From contig NZ_NESC01000005.1 in assembly GCF_003063575.1 (NCBI RefSeq), forward strand, positions 186,001-250,000: DNA of 64,000 bases, read 5' to 3'. Each line of letters begins with the position of its first letter. The first letter of the stretch is position 1. Positions 7,409 to 17,233 of the stretch are shown in pieces. A model generated the notes under the pieces. It was given only the letters and a program-made list of their open reading frames with translations, ran no database searches and was not told the DNA's origin. The position numbers and the translations under genes are program-made. The stretch comes from Limnohabitans sp. Jir72. GTDB taxonomy: Bacteria; Pseudomonadota; Gammaproteobacteria; Burkholderiales; Burkholderiaceae_C.

Positions 7409-10180
7409 TCAAAACCGCAAGGTTGCGCCCACCTGTACGGTTCGCCCCCAAAGTTGACTGTTGATCGTATTGGCCCCCCAAACCTGCGTGCTTGTCTGTG
7501 AAAATGACAATGGCGCATTCTGATTAAGCAAATTAAAAACCGCGAGATGCACCTCCATCTTCTTATTTATGGCGTACGTAGATATCAGATCCCAGGTGAT
7601 GTAAGACGACACCTTTCTCCCTGAAATCGTTTCATCTTTCATCGTCTCCAAATTCAATGCTGTGACATCACTGTCGGTATAAGCAGCGACATAATTCATC
7701 ACCACCGACCCGGTCCAGTCCATGGTTGACAAGCTCGTTATGACACGACTTTTAAAACGAGGAATGACAGTCATCGTTTCCGCGCTGTAACGACCCAAAT
7801 CACTGCTGTATTCTTTTTCGGTTGATTTCTTCTGTTTGGAATTCAACATGTAAGTACCTTGAGCCGTCACGCTCAATCGACCCCAATCTGTTGGGACACG
7901 CCATTGTGCTTCCAGATCAATGCCTGACTTCAGCGTTTCTCCGATGTTCTGCAGTGGAATATACATGGATAGATAGTTCGATCCATTCAGAACATAATTT
8001 GATCTATATGCATTGGGGTTTTGAATAACCGCCAAATCAGACAAAGGCATGATGGCATTGCTGATGTTGACTCGCCAATAATCCATGCTCAAGCGCAAGT
8101 TTGAATCTGGTGTGAAAGAAAAACCCAAAGATTCTTGTGTTGATTTTTCAGGTTTCAAATCAGGATTGCCATTTCCAAAAATATCCATTCCGCTTGTTGG
8201 GTAACATCGACCTGCTTGTCCTTGCGCGTTTTTCAGACTGGCCGCGATCGCCACCAAGTCCGCCGTACAAGGATTGGTATAGCTCGTGACCCCCCAACGG
8301 AAATTGCTGTCCAATTGCTGTAACTGTCCTACCGTAGGGGCTCTGAAACCTGTGCCCCATGCGCCTCGCAAAGCCCACTTTGGGTTGATGGCCCAACGGC
8401 TGGAGATTTTTCCATTGGTCGTCGAGCCGACATCGTTGTACGCATCATGGCGCAACGCCAGATTGACATCCCAGTCAAAGGTCACGGGGATCATCAATTC
8501 CGTGTAAGCAGCGACAATTCGTCGTTTTCCTTGGAAGCTGGCTGGGGCATCTATATTGACCAACTTTTCATACGAAGTGGCTTCTGATCGCCAATCCAGC
8601 CCTGCGCCGAGCATCACATCTTTGCCATCCCGCTCATAAATGGCGCGTGAGCCCCTCAACTCCAATGCGGTAAGCTCTGTTTTTCCTTCTTCTTGGATGA
8701 TGGGCTCACCGACCATGCCTTGCAATTGCGCCGTCAACGGATTGGCATCATTCAACGGTTGTGTGATATTCGCCCTCGTGAATGCGGGTAATTTTAAATA
8801 ATCAGCAGCCTGTATGCTTTGCCCACCACGACGGGCTTTAGCTTGTGCCTGATAAAGAACTGAGCGGTAATCCCATCCTGCAAACTCCCCTGAAAATCCG
8901 GTTGAAAATTGCCAGTTTTTTTCACTCCTGACCATCTCCAAAGAAGGAAGATCAGGACGCCAATACAGAGTTGTTCGCGATGGTGTCAAGCCAGCAACCA
9001 ATGCCTGTTGATAATCAGGTGAAGTTTTCACTGAACTGACACTGGTTGCGAAATATGGCCATAAATTTGTTGCCCTAGCCTCTTGCGTTTCTCCATAAAT
9101 GGTGTCCGCAAACCATTTGTGCCCCGAATCCAGGATGACTTGTGTATTGGCATGCAGTTTTTGAGTGTCTTGTTTCGGATAAATACCCAAACCCAAATAA
9201 CCATTGCTGCGACAATGATTATTTCCAGCTGCAGGTATGAAATAAGCCGTACCTTCTGCACATTCACCATTTTGGTAAAAAGCATTGGAATACTTCGTCA
9301 CGGGTGTGGCTTGGTAATAACTGGCAGGCGATGTTGAAAGGCTGATGTATTGTGAAGATCCTTTTGCAAGGTAATTTTTTCCATCATGACTGAATGGAAT
9401 CACCCCCTGACTTGCGTAAGGACGATCTTTCCCTAGCAAGTCATCTTGGTGCGCGACCTCAGCGCTCAACAAAACGCTGAATCCATCGCGGTCCAGTTTT
9501 CCATGGCCCCAACCCATTTGCGTCATCCAGCCCGTGCCCTTATTTTGATAGGGCGTGCGGCTTTGCGCGCTGATCTCAAAACCCTGGCGTTCAGTGCGCA
9601 AGATGATGTTGATCACGCCTGCGATCGCGTCTGTTCCATAAAGAGACGATGCGCCATCGCTCAACACTTCAATGCGTTCGACATCCGCCAGTGGTATCGT
9701 GTTCAAACTGACCGCCGACCGTTCCGGGCCGGCAATGGTTTGCAAACCAAACGGTGCCAGGCGCCGACCATTGACCAGAATCAATGTGCCATTGGTCAGG
9801 CCATGAATTGCCCCTGCTGAGTAACCCCCGCCTGTGGTGCTGAACTGCGCCGCCTCTACAAAATTACTCATGGACGGAAGACTCTGAATCACCTCGGTCA
9901 CGCTGTGTTTTCCGCTGCGCCGGATGTCTTCTCGCGTCACCGACAACACCGGCAATGCTTGCGTCTGCTCTTTGCGAACAATGGACGACCCCGTGATCTC
10001 CACCTTTTCAAATTGCCGGTATTCCAGGATTGAACTTTCCACATTCACAGAGGGATACGTCTGCTCGACACCCGGCTGCACCTGAGCCCGCGTAGATGTA
10101 GCTGTAGCGCCGACAATTGCAAGTAAAGCACCTGCATTCAAGACTGCCTTTTTGAAATACCCAATGTGCAGCTCCCTCAT
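7409..10180 (-). CDS. TonB-dependent outer-membrane receptor
   Basis: A 923-residue outer-membrane receptor. It has a signal peptide (about 1-33), a TonB-box-like segment FEKVEITGSSI, a plug domain (about 60-190, including LVNGRRLAPFG and DVERIEVLSDGASSLYGTDAIAGVINI), then a beta-barrel that ends in the terminal aromatic of VGATLRF. Such receptors import siderophore-iron, cobalamin, sugars or other large ligands. The long loops and the plug sequence do not identify the substrate, and no transporter or regulator gene adjoins it. Base composition is visibly AT-richer than its neighbours, which suggests relatively recent acquisition. Paired cysteines in the barrel loops (GECAEG...NHCRS; PCTAD...GRCYP) suggest disulfides. 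Confidence 0.93.
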   Translation of the reverse strand: MRELHIGYFKKAVLNAGALLAIVGATATSTRAQVQPGVEQTYPSVNVESSILEYRQFEKVEITGSSIVRKEQTQALPVLSVTREDIRRSGKHSVTEVIQSLPSMSNFVEAAQFSTTGGGYSAGAIHGLTNGTLILVNGRRLAPFGLQTIAGPERSAVSLNTIPLADVERIEVLSDGASSLYGTDAIAGVINIILRTERQGFEISAQSRTPYQNKGTGWMTQMGWGHGKLDRDGFSVLLSAEVAHQDDLLGKDRPYASQGVIPFSHDGKNYLAKGSSQYISLSTSPASYYQATPVTKYSNAFYQNGECAEGTAYFIPAAGNNHCRSNGYLGLGIYPKQDTQKLHANTQVILDSGHKWFADTIYGETQEARATNLWPYFATSVSSVKTSPDYQQALVAGLTPSRTTLYWRPDLPSLEMVRSEKNWQFSTGFSGEFAGWDYRSVLYQAQAKARRGGQSIQAADYLKLPAFTRANITQPLNDANPLTAQLQGMVGEPIIQEEGKTELTALELRGSRAIYERDGKDVMLGAGLDWRSEATSYEKLVNIDAPASFQGKRRIVAAYTELMIPVTFDWDVNLALRHDAYNDVGSTTNGKISSRWAINPKWALRGAWGTGFRAPTVGQLQQLDSNFRWGVTSYTNPCTADLVAIAASLKNAQGQAGRCYPTSGMDIFGNGNPDLKPEKSTQESLGFSFTPDSNLRLSMDYWRVNISNAIMPLSDLAVIQNPNAYRSNYVLNGSNYLSMYIPLQNIGETLKSGIDLEAQWRVPTDWGRLSVTAQGTYMLNSKQKKSTEKEYSSDLGRYSAETMTVIPRFKSRVITSLSTMDWTGSVVMNYVAAYTDSDVTALNLETMKDETISGRKVSSYITWDLISTYAINKKMEVHLAVFNLLNQNAPLSFSQTSTQVWGANTINSQLWGRTVQVGATLRF

Positions 10181-10359
10181 GACACCCGCCGAATAAGAAT
10201 TAAATTGTTTTCATTTTCTCATTCAAAAAGGTGTTTTGAATCAACTTTCTAATGACCATGATTCAGCGATGGTTTTTAACCTCATGGAAAACGCCATACC
10301 GAACACATCACGACAAAGCGCCTATCGACAGCCAAATGGGCTTGCTTTGAGCTGAGAAA

Positions 10360-13110
10360 TCAGCCCATCACCAGCCGCCACAACGTCAACACCGCATCGC
10401 GTTCCTGAGCGAGTACGGGGGGTACCACATCGGTCGGCTCTTCGTTCAAGCGGGCTCGGTGTTGAATACGGCGCATTTCACGGTAGGCATTGGCCGCCGC
10501 CTCGCCCACGCCCGCAGGCAACAATCCAACTTTTTCTGCGCGTTGTAGCAGGGCGATGTTGCCCACGTTGTCCGCCAACTCCGGGTGACGGGCCGTGTGC
10601 AGCAGCACCAGGTATTGCACGGCAAACTCGGCATCGACCATGCCACCGGGGCTGTGTTTCACATCAAAGCGGTCGGCTTTGACCGGGTGGCCTTGGCGCA
10701 CGCGTTCGCGCATGGCCACGATTTCGGCCTTGAGGCTGGCCGCATCGCGCGGGGCGCTGATGACGGCATGGCGCACCGCGTCAAAGCGCGGCGCCAAAGA
10801 GGGCAGGCCCATCACAAAACGGGCTCGCGTCATGGCCTGGTGTTCCCAGGTCCAGGCGGCGTTGCTGCCGCGCTGCGCTTGGTAGTCGGCATAGGCCTCA
10901 AAACGCGTGACCAAAAGGCCTGCGTTGCCATTGGGGCGCAAGGCAGTGTCGATTTCGTACAGATCGCCGTCAGCGGTCTTGACGGTCATCCAATTGATCA
11001 GCTTGCGCACGAAGGCAGCGTAGATTTCCTGGGCACGCTCGCTCTCGTTTTCGTCCTTGTCGTCGTACACAAACACGATGTCCAGATCGCTGCCGTAACC
11101 CAACTCTTTGCCGCCCAATTTGCCGTAGGCGATGATGGCAATGGCCGGTTCCTCGCGGTGCTTTTGCTTGAGGCGATGCCAGCACCAACGGGCCGTCACG
11201 CGCAGCACGGCATCGGCCAGGGCGCTCAGGTCATCGGCCACTTGCTCCACCGTGAGCACGCCTTCGACGTCCCGCGCCAGTGTGCGGAACTGTTCGGCAT
11301 GGTGGGCGCGGCGCAGCAAGTTGAGCAGGCTTTCTTCATCGTCTTCGCCGGTGCGCTGCAAGGCCACCAAACGCGACTGCAGTTCGGCTTCAAACTCGGC
11401 GGCATCAAAGCGGCTGTCAAACAGGTTGCCGCCTGCCAGTTCGTCGATCACGCCCGGGTGTTGCAAGAGGTAGCGGGCTGGCCACTTGGCGGCGCCCAGC
11501 AGACGCAGCAGGCGTTCGTGCACCGAAGGGCGCTCCAGCATGAGCGCCAAATAACTTTCGCGGCGCAGCAAAGGCTCGATCCAGTCCACCATGCGCAGCA
11601 CGGCTTCTTCGCTGACACGGCCTTCTTGCAGCCACTGGGCCGTGCGTTGCAGCAAGCGCATCAGGCGTCCGCGGGCATCGTCACGCAAAGCTTGCACGCG
11701 CGGATTGCCCGGCCATTGGGCCAGGCGCTCACCGATGCGGCCACTGAACACGCTGGCGATGCCATCGAGCTCGGCAGGGGTTCGTTGCCCGTTTTTGCCG
11801 TTGCAGCCTTTGCACTCGCGGTCACCGCCCAGCAAGATGTCGAACTCTTGCGCCACCACCTCACGATGCGCGTCGAGCGCGCTCAAAAAGCTGCAGGTAT
11901 CGGCATGCCCCATGGTCTGGGCGATCCAAGCCAGGTCGTCATCTCGGGTGGGCAAGACATGGGTTTGCTGGTCGTCCAGGTACTGGATGCGGTGCTCCAC
12001 CTGGCGCAAAAACACATAGGCGGCGCTCAGGGCATCGGCCGTGGCTTGCGGCATGAGGCCCGCTTTGGCCACGCGCTGCAGGGCGTCCAGCGTGGGGCGT
12101 GTGCGCAGCTCCGGAAACTGCCCGCCGCGCACCACCTGCAACAGTTGCACGGTGAACTCGATCTCGCGGATGCCGCCACGCGAGAGCTTCACATCGTTGG
12201 CACGCTCCGGGTGGCCTGCGCTGCGCTTGGCCGCGTGCTCACGGATTTGCTGGTGCAGCGTGCGCAGCGACTCGAACACGTTGTAGTCGAGGTAACGGCG
12301 GAAAACGAAGGGCAACACCACGCTGCGCAGATTCTGGGCCGAGCCGCCCACCACCGCGCTGCGCGGAGCGACCACACGGCTTTTCATCCAGGCAAAGCGC
12401 TCCCACTCTCGGCCTTGCACCAGCAAATACTCTTCCAGCGCCCCCAGAGATACCACGCTCGGGCCCGAGTTGCCGTTGGGTCGCAAGGCCAAGTCCACCC
12501 GAAAGACAAAACCATGCTCGGTGGTCTCGCCAATCAGAGCATAAACACGTTTGACAAGCCGGCTGAAGTACTCTTGGTTGGAAACCTTGCTGCGGCCATC
12601 GGCATTGCCTACCGTCTCGCCGTCTTCGTCATAGACGTAAATCAGGTCGATGTCGCTGGACACATTGAGCTCGCGCGCGCCAAACTTGCCCATGCCGACG
12701 ATCCACAACTCGGCCCGCTGACCATTGGCCGTCATGGGTGCCCCGTGGATGCTGTCCAGATCGGCCTGAGCCTGCCGGCAAGCGATATCCAGGGTGACTT
12801 CGGCCAGCCAGGTCACGCCGTGGGTGATGACCTGCAAAGGCGCCTGCTCGGTGCAATCGAGCTGCACCAGCCGCTCCATGGTGAGTTGACGCAATACCCG
12901 CAAGGCTGCGCCGGTGTCCAAGCCCTTGCCTTGCAGCGCTTCATAGGCCTCGGTCAAGCTGCTGCGGTTGGGCGCACCAGGCGCAAGCAAGTGCATCCAA
13001 TCGGCATAACGGCGCTGCAAACGCTGCACAAAACGTGAATACGAAGCCAAATTCGCCGAAACCTGCTCATTCGTGGTCGGAACGACATCCAAAGGCTCAC
13101 TGCGGGTCAT
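10360..13110 (-). CDS. glnE: bifunctional glutamine synthetase adenylyltransferase/adenylyl-removing enzyme
   Basis: A 916-residue GlnE, which adenylylates and deadenylylates glutamine synthetase in response to PII signalling. Two homologous nucleotidyltransferase domains are visible: the N-terminal adenylyl-removing half with GMGKFGARELNVSSDIDLIY (about residue 140) and the C-terminal transferase half with GYGKLGGKELGYGSDLDIVF (about 658). Each is followed by a family helical domain (SRGGIREIEFTVQ and SPGGMVDAEFAVQYL). The ATG at 13110 is chosen; an in-frame TTG at 13122 would add four residues. It is divergent from yhdP with only about 30 bp between starts. Length is normal for the family. 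Confidence 0.97.
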   Translation of the reverse strand: MTRSEPLDVVPTTNEQVSANLASYSRFVQRLQRRYADWMHLLAPGAPNRSSLTEAYEALQGKGLDTGAALRVLRQLTMERLVQLDCTEQAPLQVITHGVTWLAEVTLDIACRQAQADLDSIHGAPMTANGQRAELWIVGMGKFGARELNVSSDIDLIYVYDEDGETVGNADGRSKVSNQEYFSRLVKRVYALIGETTEHGFVFRVDLALRPNGNSGPSVVSLGALEEYLLVQGREWERFAWMKSRVVAPRSAVVGGSAQNLRSVVLPFVFRRYLDYNVFESLRTLHQQIREHAAKRSAGHPERANDVKLSRGGIREIEFTVQLLQVVRGGQFPELRTRPTLDALQRVAKAGLMPQATADALSAAYVFLRQVEHRIQYLDDQQTHVLPTRDDDLAWIAQTMGHADTCSFLSALDAHREVVAQEFDILLGGDRECKGCNGKNGQRTPAELDGIASVFSGRIGERLAQWPGNPRVQALRDDARGRLMRLLQRTAQWLQEGRVSEEAVLRMVDWIEPLLRRESYLALMLERPSVHERLLRLLGAAKWPARYLLQHPGVIDELAGGNLFDSRFDAAEFEAELQSRLVALQRTGEDDEESLLNLLRRAHHAEQFRTLARDVEGVLTVEQVADDLSALADAVLRVTARWCWHRLKQKHREEPAIAIIAYGKLGGKELGYGSDLDIVFVYDDKDENESERAQEIYAAFVRKLINWMTVKTADGDLYEIDTALRPNGNAGLLVTRFEAYADYQAQRGSNAAWTWEHQAMTRARFVMGLPSLAPRFDAVRHAVISAPRDAASLKAEIVAMRERVRQGHPVKADRFDVKHSPGGMVDAEFAVQYLVLLHTARHPELADNVGNIALLQRAEKVGLLPAGVGEAAANAYREMRRIQHRARLNEEPTDVVPPVLAQERDAVLTLWRLVMG

Positions 13111-13141
13111 AATTCCTGCCAACTTTCTGATTCAACCATTC

Positions 13142-16100
13142 GTGCTGTCCATCCCGAATTTTCCCCGCCTGACAAGGTGGCTCAACCACAGCATCCACGC
13201 CCTGAGCTGGGTGTTGTTGGTGTTGGGCATTTTGCTGGGCTTGGCTTGGGGCGTCCTGCATTTGTGGATTGTGCCGCGTATCGCCGATTACCGCCCCGCG
13301 CTGGAACGCTTGGCCCAGCAAACCATGGGGGTGCCGGTGCGCATCGGTGCACTGGCTGCCCAATCCACGGGTTGGGCCCCTTCATTCGAACTGCGCCGCA
13401 TCGAATTGCTCGATGCCCAGGGGCGCCCCGGCTTGGTCCTGCCGCGCGTGGTTTTGGCCATCAGTGTGCGTTCCGTCTTGCGGCTGCGCCTGGAACAACT
13501 GGTGCTGGACACGCCCGAGCTGGACATCCGATTGACCGCCGCCGGTCAATGGCAGATTGCCGGTCTGGACTTGCCCGCCCCATCCCAAGGCGACAACGCA
13601 GCAGCCGATTGGCTGTTTTCGCAAAACGAAGTGCTCATCCGCGGCGGCACTGTGCACTGGACCAACGAGCGTGCACAGCGGCCACTCAAAGCGTTGGGCA
13701 AACTGCAGATGGGGAGCCAGGAAGCGACAAGCCCTGAAACCCTGGACTTGCATGAAGTGGACATGGTGCTGCGCAACTCGACGCGCTTTCACGACCTGCG
13801 CCTGGACGCCACGCCGCCCGAGGCATGGGGCACCCGGTTCGTGGCGGTAGGGCAATTCAAGCGCGGCCTGTTGTCCACACACGCAGCACAGTTTTCAGAC
13901 TGGTCAGGCCAGGCCTACGCCTATTTCCCCAAGGTCGATGTGGCGCAACTGCGCAAGCAAGTGCAACTGGGCGCAGACGTCCAATCGGGCCAAGGCGCTT
14001 TGCGCCTGTGGAGTGATTTTGAAAAAGGCCAATGGACAGGGGGCGCTGCCGACACCGACCTGACCGACGTGAACATCCGCCTGGACCCACAGCATGAAGC
14101 GCTGGCTTTTGAGCGTTTGTCCGGTCGCGTCTTCGCACAAGTGTTGCCCCAACAGTTCACACTGGGGTTTCGGGATTTTTCTTTCGTCAGCGCCGAGGGC
14201 TTGCACTGGCCCGGCGGCAACCTGAACCTGAGCTACACACACGAACAAGTCCAGGCACGCAAACCTGCGAAGGGCCGTCTGCAGGGTGACCACATCGACT
14301 TGCAGGCCCTGCGCGACCTGTCTTTGCGCCTGCCACTGCCCGAGGCCTTGCATCGGCAACTGCAAGCGACCGATGTCAACGGTCAAGTCGATGCCTTGCA
14401 ACTGAGCTGGGTCGGCGAGTGGAACCAACCGCAAAGCTACGAAGCCCAAGCGAGCCTGAAGGACCTGGACCTGCCAGCACCTGCCGGCAGCACATCGCCC
14501 AAAGATGCATCGGGCTGGCCAGGCCTGCAAGGCGCACAGGTTCAACTGAAGATGACGCAGGCTGGCGGCCAAGTGCAGATCGACATGGGCGAAGGCGGCG
14601 CCGTTTTGTTGCCCGGCATTCTGGAGGAACCCAAGGTGCCTGTGAACAGCCTGCATGCCCAAGCACGCTGGCAGCACAAAAATGGCTTGTGGGATGTGCC
14701 CCAATGGTCGCTCAAGCTGAGCAACGCGGACATGACAGGTCAATGGCAAGGCCGGTGGCACGGCCAGGCGAAGGGCCTGGGTGTCCTCGAATTGCAAGGC
14801 CTGGCCAGCCAAGCCGATGCCGCACGTGTGCACCGCTACCTGCCTGTGACACTGCCCGCACCCGTGCGTCAATACGTGCGCGATGCGGTGATCAAGGGCC
14901 GCTACACCGGCGTGCAAATCAACATCAAAGGCGACCTTGATCGCCTGCCGTTTGCCAACCCCAAAGAAGGCGAGTTCCGTTTCGCCGGGCGCTTGAGTGG
15001 CGTTGAGCTGGACTACCTGCCCGCCTCGCTGCTGCCGCGAAACAGCCTGCCCTGGCCTCACCTGCACGACTTATCAGGGCAGTTGGTCTTTGACCGCTTG
15101 AGCATGAAGCTCAGCGACGCCTCGGCCCGCGCAGGCGAAGCGAAAACCGGCATGCCCTTGACCGCGATCCAGGCCAAGATTGCCAACATGGCCGAGCAAG
15201 CCACGCTGGAAGTCTCGGGTGAGCAAAAAGGCCCTGCCGCACAAGTGCTCAGCCTGATCCAAAAATCACCCATCGACAAATACCTGAACTCCGCTTTGCG
15301 CGACATGCAAGCCACGGGGTCTGTGCAGACCCGCCTCAAACTGAACATCCCCTTGCTGGCTGCGCAAAACACCAAAGTGCAAGGCGCGGTGATCCTGGGC
15401 GGCATCGACTTGCGCACCACACCCGGGTTGCCGGTTTTTGAAAAGGCGCAAGGCACCGTCCAGTTCAGCGAATCGGGCTTCAGCCTGAATGGCATGCAAG
15501 CACGCTTGCTGGGCGGCCCGATTCACATCGAGGGCGGCTTGCGACCCAACAGCAGCAACAACGAACCCGCCTTGCAGCTGCGCGCACAAGGCGAGATCAG
15601 CGCCGAAGGGCTGCGCCAAGCCCATGAGTTCCACCCCCTGGATGTGCTGGCCAAACAAATGAGCGGCGCCGCCACCTACACCGCCAGTTTGGGCTGGCGA
15701 CAAGGCCAGCCCGAACTGTTCATCCAAAGCCAGCTCGAAGGCTTGGGCATGAAGCTGCCCGCACCCTTGACCAAGGCCGCCGCTGCGGCCATGCCGCTGA
15801 GCATCCGCAGCCGTGTGCAGGGCACCGGGGCCACTTTGCAAGACCGCCTGCAGATCGATCTGGGCAAAGTGGCGGCAGTGCAGTATGTGCGCGACCTGTC
15901 AGGCCACACACCACGCGTCTTGCGCGGCAGCATGAGTCTGGGCAACACCACCGGCACCCTGCCGCCCATGCCCGATACCGGGGTGGCCGCCACCGTCGCG
16001 ATGGACCAGTTGTCGGTCGACGAGTGGCAAGCCTTGTGGCCCGCAGCGCCAAGCAGCGAGTCCTCTGACAGCGACAACGCAGCCATGCAAAGCTATTGGC

Positions 16101-17224
16101 CCACACGCATCGGCATGCAGGCCAACACCATCACCGCAGAAGGCCGCACCTTGCACCAGGTGGTGGCGGGCGGCACGCGTGACGGTTTGACCTGGCGTGC
16201 CAACGTGGATGCCCGTGAATTGAGCGGACACTTGGAGTTTCGCCAAGCTGCAGGCGCTCAGCCGGGCCAGCTGTATGCCCGCCTGGCACGGCTCAATTTA
16301 CCGCCGTCGAGCGCAGCCGATGTTGAAAGCCTGCTGGAAACGCCACCGGCCCACTTGCCCGCGCTGGACATCGTGATCGAGCAACTGGAGCTGCGCGGCA
16401 TGAAGCTCGGGCGCATTGAAATTGAAGCGGTCAACAGTGCCCTGCAAATGTCGGGCGGCAAGCCCGCCAGCGAATGGCGGCTCAACAAATTCAACATCGT
16501 CTTGCCCGAGGCCACACTGAGCAGCACCGGTCGCTGGCTCTTGGCGGCCACGGGCAGCAACTTGCGCAAGACCGAAATGAACTTTCGCCTTTCGGTCCGT
16601 GATGCGGGCGACTTGCTCACCCGATTAGGCACCCCCGGCGCATTGCGCGATGGCAGTGGATTGCTCGATGGCCAGATCAGCTGGAACGGCTCACCCCTGT
16701 CGCTGCACTACCCCAGCATGAGCGGCCAATTCGATGTGAAGATGGGCCGGGGTCAATTTCTCAAGGCCGACGCGGGTGCCGCCAAACTGCTGGGCGTGCT
16801 GAGCCTGCAGGCCTTGCCGCGCCGCTTTTTGCTGGATTTCCGGGATGTGTTTTACGAAGGCTTCGCCTTCGATTCGGTGGCAGGCCACGTGAGCATCGAG
16901 CAGGGCATCGCCAGCACACGCAATCTGCAAATCAAGGGCATCAATGCGATCGTGCAGCTCGATGGCTCGGCCGACATCGCCAAAGAAACGCAACAGTTGC
17001 ACGTCTTGATCCTGCCCGAGGTGGACACCGGCACCGCTTCTTTGGTGGCCGGCCTCGCCGTCAACCCGCTGGTCGGACTGACCACATTTTTGGCCCAGCT
17101 GTATTTGCAATCGCCCTTGAGCCGGGCCTCGACACAGGAGTTCCTGATCGACGGCAGTTGGACAACGCCGCGCGTCAAGCGCATGGAGCGCGATGCCGCC
17201 CAACCAGCCGCACCCAGCAAATAA
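13142..17224 (+). CDS. yhdP: YhdP family AsmA-like protein (inter-membrane phospholipid transport)
   Basis: A very large protein, about 1360 residues, with one N-terminal membrane segment (ALSWVLLVLGILLGLAWGVLHLW) and a long periplasmic beta-rich body. The AsmA-like C-terminal region ends with DFRDVFYEGFAFDSVAGHVSIEQGIASTRNLQIKG and LVAGLAVNPLVGLTTFLAQ. In Escherichia coli, YhdP is one of the bridge-like proteins that carry phospholipid from inner to outer membrane. The frame is open from 13073, but that would overlap the divergent glnE start; the GTG at 13142 is my preferred start. No clear ribosome-binding site is visible, so the start is uncertain. The divergent promoters must lie within coding sequence or the roughly 30-bp gap. 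Confidence 0.9.
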   Translation: MLSIPNFPRLTRWLNHSIHALSWVLLVLGILLGLAWGVLHLWIVPRIADYRPALERLAQQTMGVPVRIGALAAQSTGWAPSFELRRIELLDAQGRPGLVLPRVVLAISVRSVLRLRLEQLVLDTPELDIRLTAAGQWQIAGLDLPAPSQGDNAAADWLFSQNEVLIRGGTVHWTNERAQRPLKALGKLQMGSQEATSPETLDLHEVDMVLRNSTRFHDLRLDATPPEAWGTRFVAVGQFKRGLLSTHAAQFSDWSGQAYAYFPKVDVAQLRKQVQLGADVQSGQGALRLWSDFEKGQWTGGAADTDLTDVNIRLDPQHEALAFERLSGRVFAQVLPQQFTLGFRDFSFVSAEGLHWPGGNLNLSYTHEQVQARKPAKGRLQGDHIDLQALRDLSLRLPLPEALHRQLQATDVNGQVDALQLSWVGEWNQPQSYEAQASLKDLDLPAPAGSTSPKDASGWPGLQGAQVQLKMTQAGGQVQIDMGEGGAVLLPGILEEPKVPVNSLHAQARWQHKNGLWDVPQWSLKLSNADMTGQWQGRWHGQAKGLGVLELQGLASQADAARVHRYLPVTLPAPVRQYVRDAVIKGRYTGVQINIKGDLDRLPFANPKEGEFRFAGRLSGVELDYLPASLLPRNSLPWPHLHDLSGQLVFDRLSMKLSDASARAGEAKTGMPLTAIQAKIANMAEQATLEVSGEQKGPAAQVLSLIQKSPIDKYLNSALRDMQATGSVQTRLKLNIPLLAAQNTKVQGAVILGGIDLRTTPGLPVFEKAQGTVQFSESGFSLNGMQARLLGGPIHIEGGLRPNSSNNEPALQLRAQGEISAEGLRQAHEFHPLDVLAKQMSGAATYTASLGWRQGQPELFIQSQLEGLGMKLPAPLTKAAAAAMPLSIRSRVQGTGATLQDRLQIDLGKVAAVQYVRDLSGHTPRVLRGSMSLGNTTGTLPPMPDTGVAATVAMDQLSVDEWQALWPAAPSSESSDSDNAAMQSYWPTRIGMQANTITAEGRTLHQVVAGGTRDGLTWRANVDARELSGHLEFRQAAGAQPGQLYARLARLNLPPSSAADVESLLETPPAHLPALDIVIEQLELRGMKLGRIEIEAVNSALQMSGGKPASEWRLNKFNIVLPEATLSSTGRWLLAATGSNLRKTEMNFRLSVRDAGDLLTRLGTPGALRDGSGLLDGQISWNGSPLSLHYPSMSGQFDVKMGRGQFLKADAGAAKLLGVLSLQALPRRFLLDFRDVFYEGFAFDSVAGHVSIEQGIASTRNLQIKGINAIVQLDGSADIAKETQQLHVLILPEVDTGTASLVAGLAVNPLVGLTTFLAQLYLQSPLSRASTQEFLIDGSWTTPRVKRMERDAAQPAAPSK

Positions 17225-17233
17225 GCGCAGGAC

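Noticed and set aside
10585..13038. 817-codon open frame antisense to glnE
   Set aside because: No protein-family features; it mirrors glnE codon bias. Opposite-strand open frames of this size are expected in GC-rich genes.
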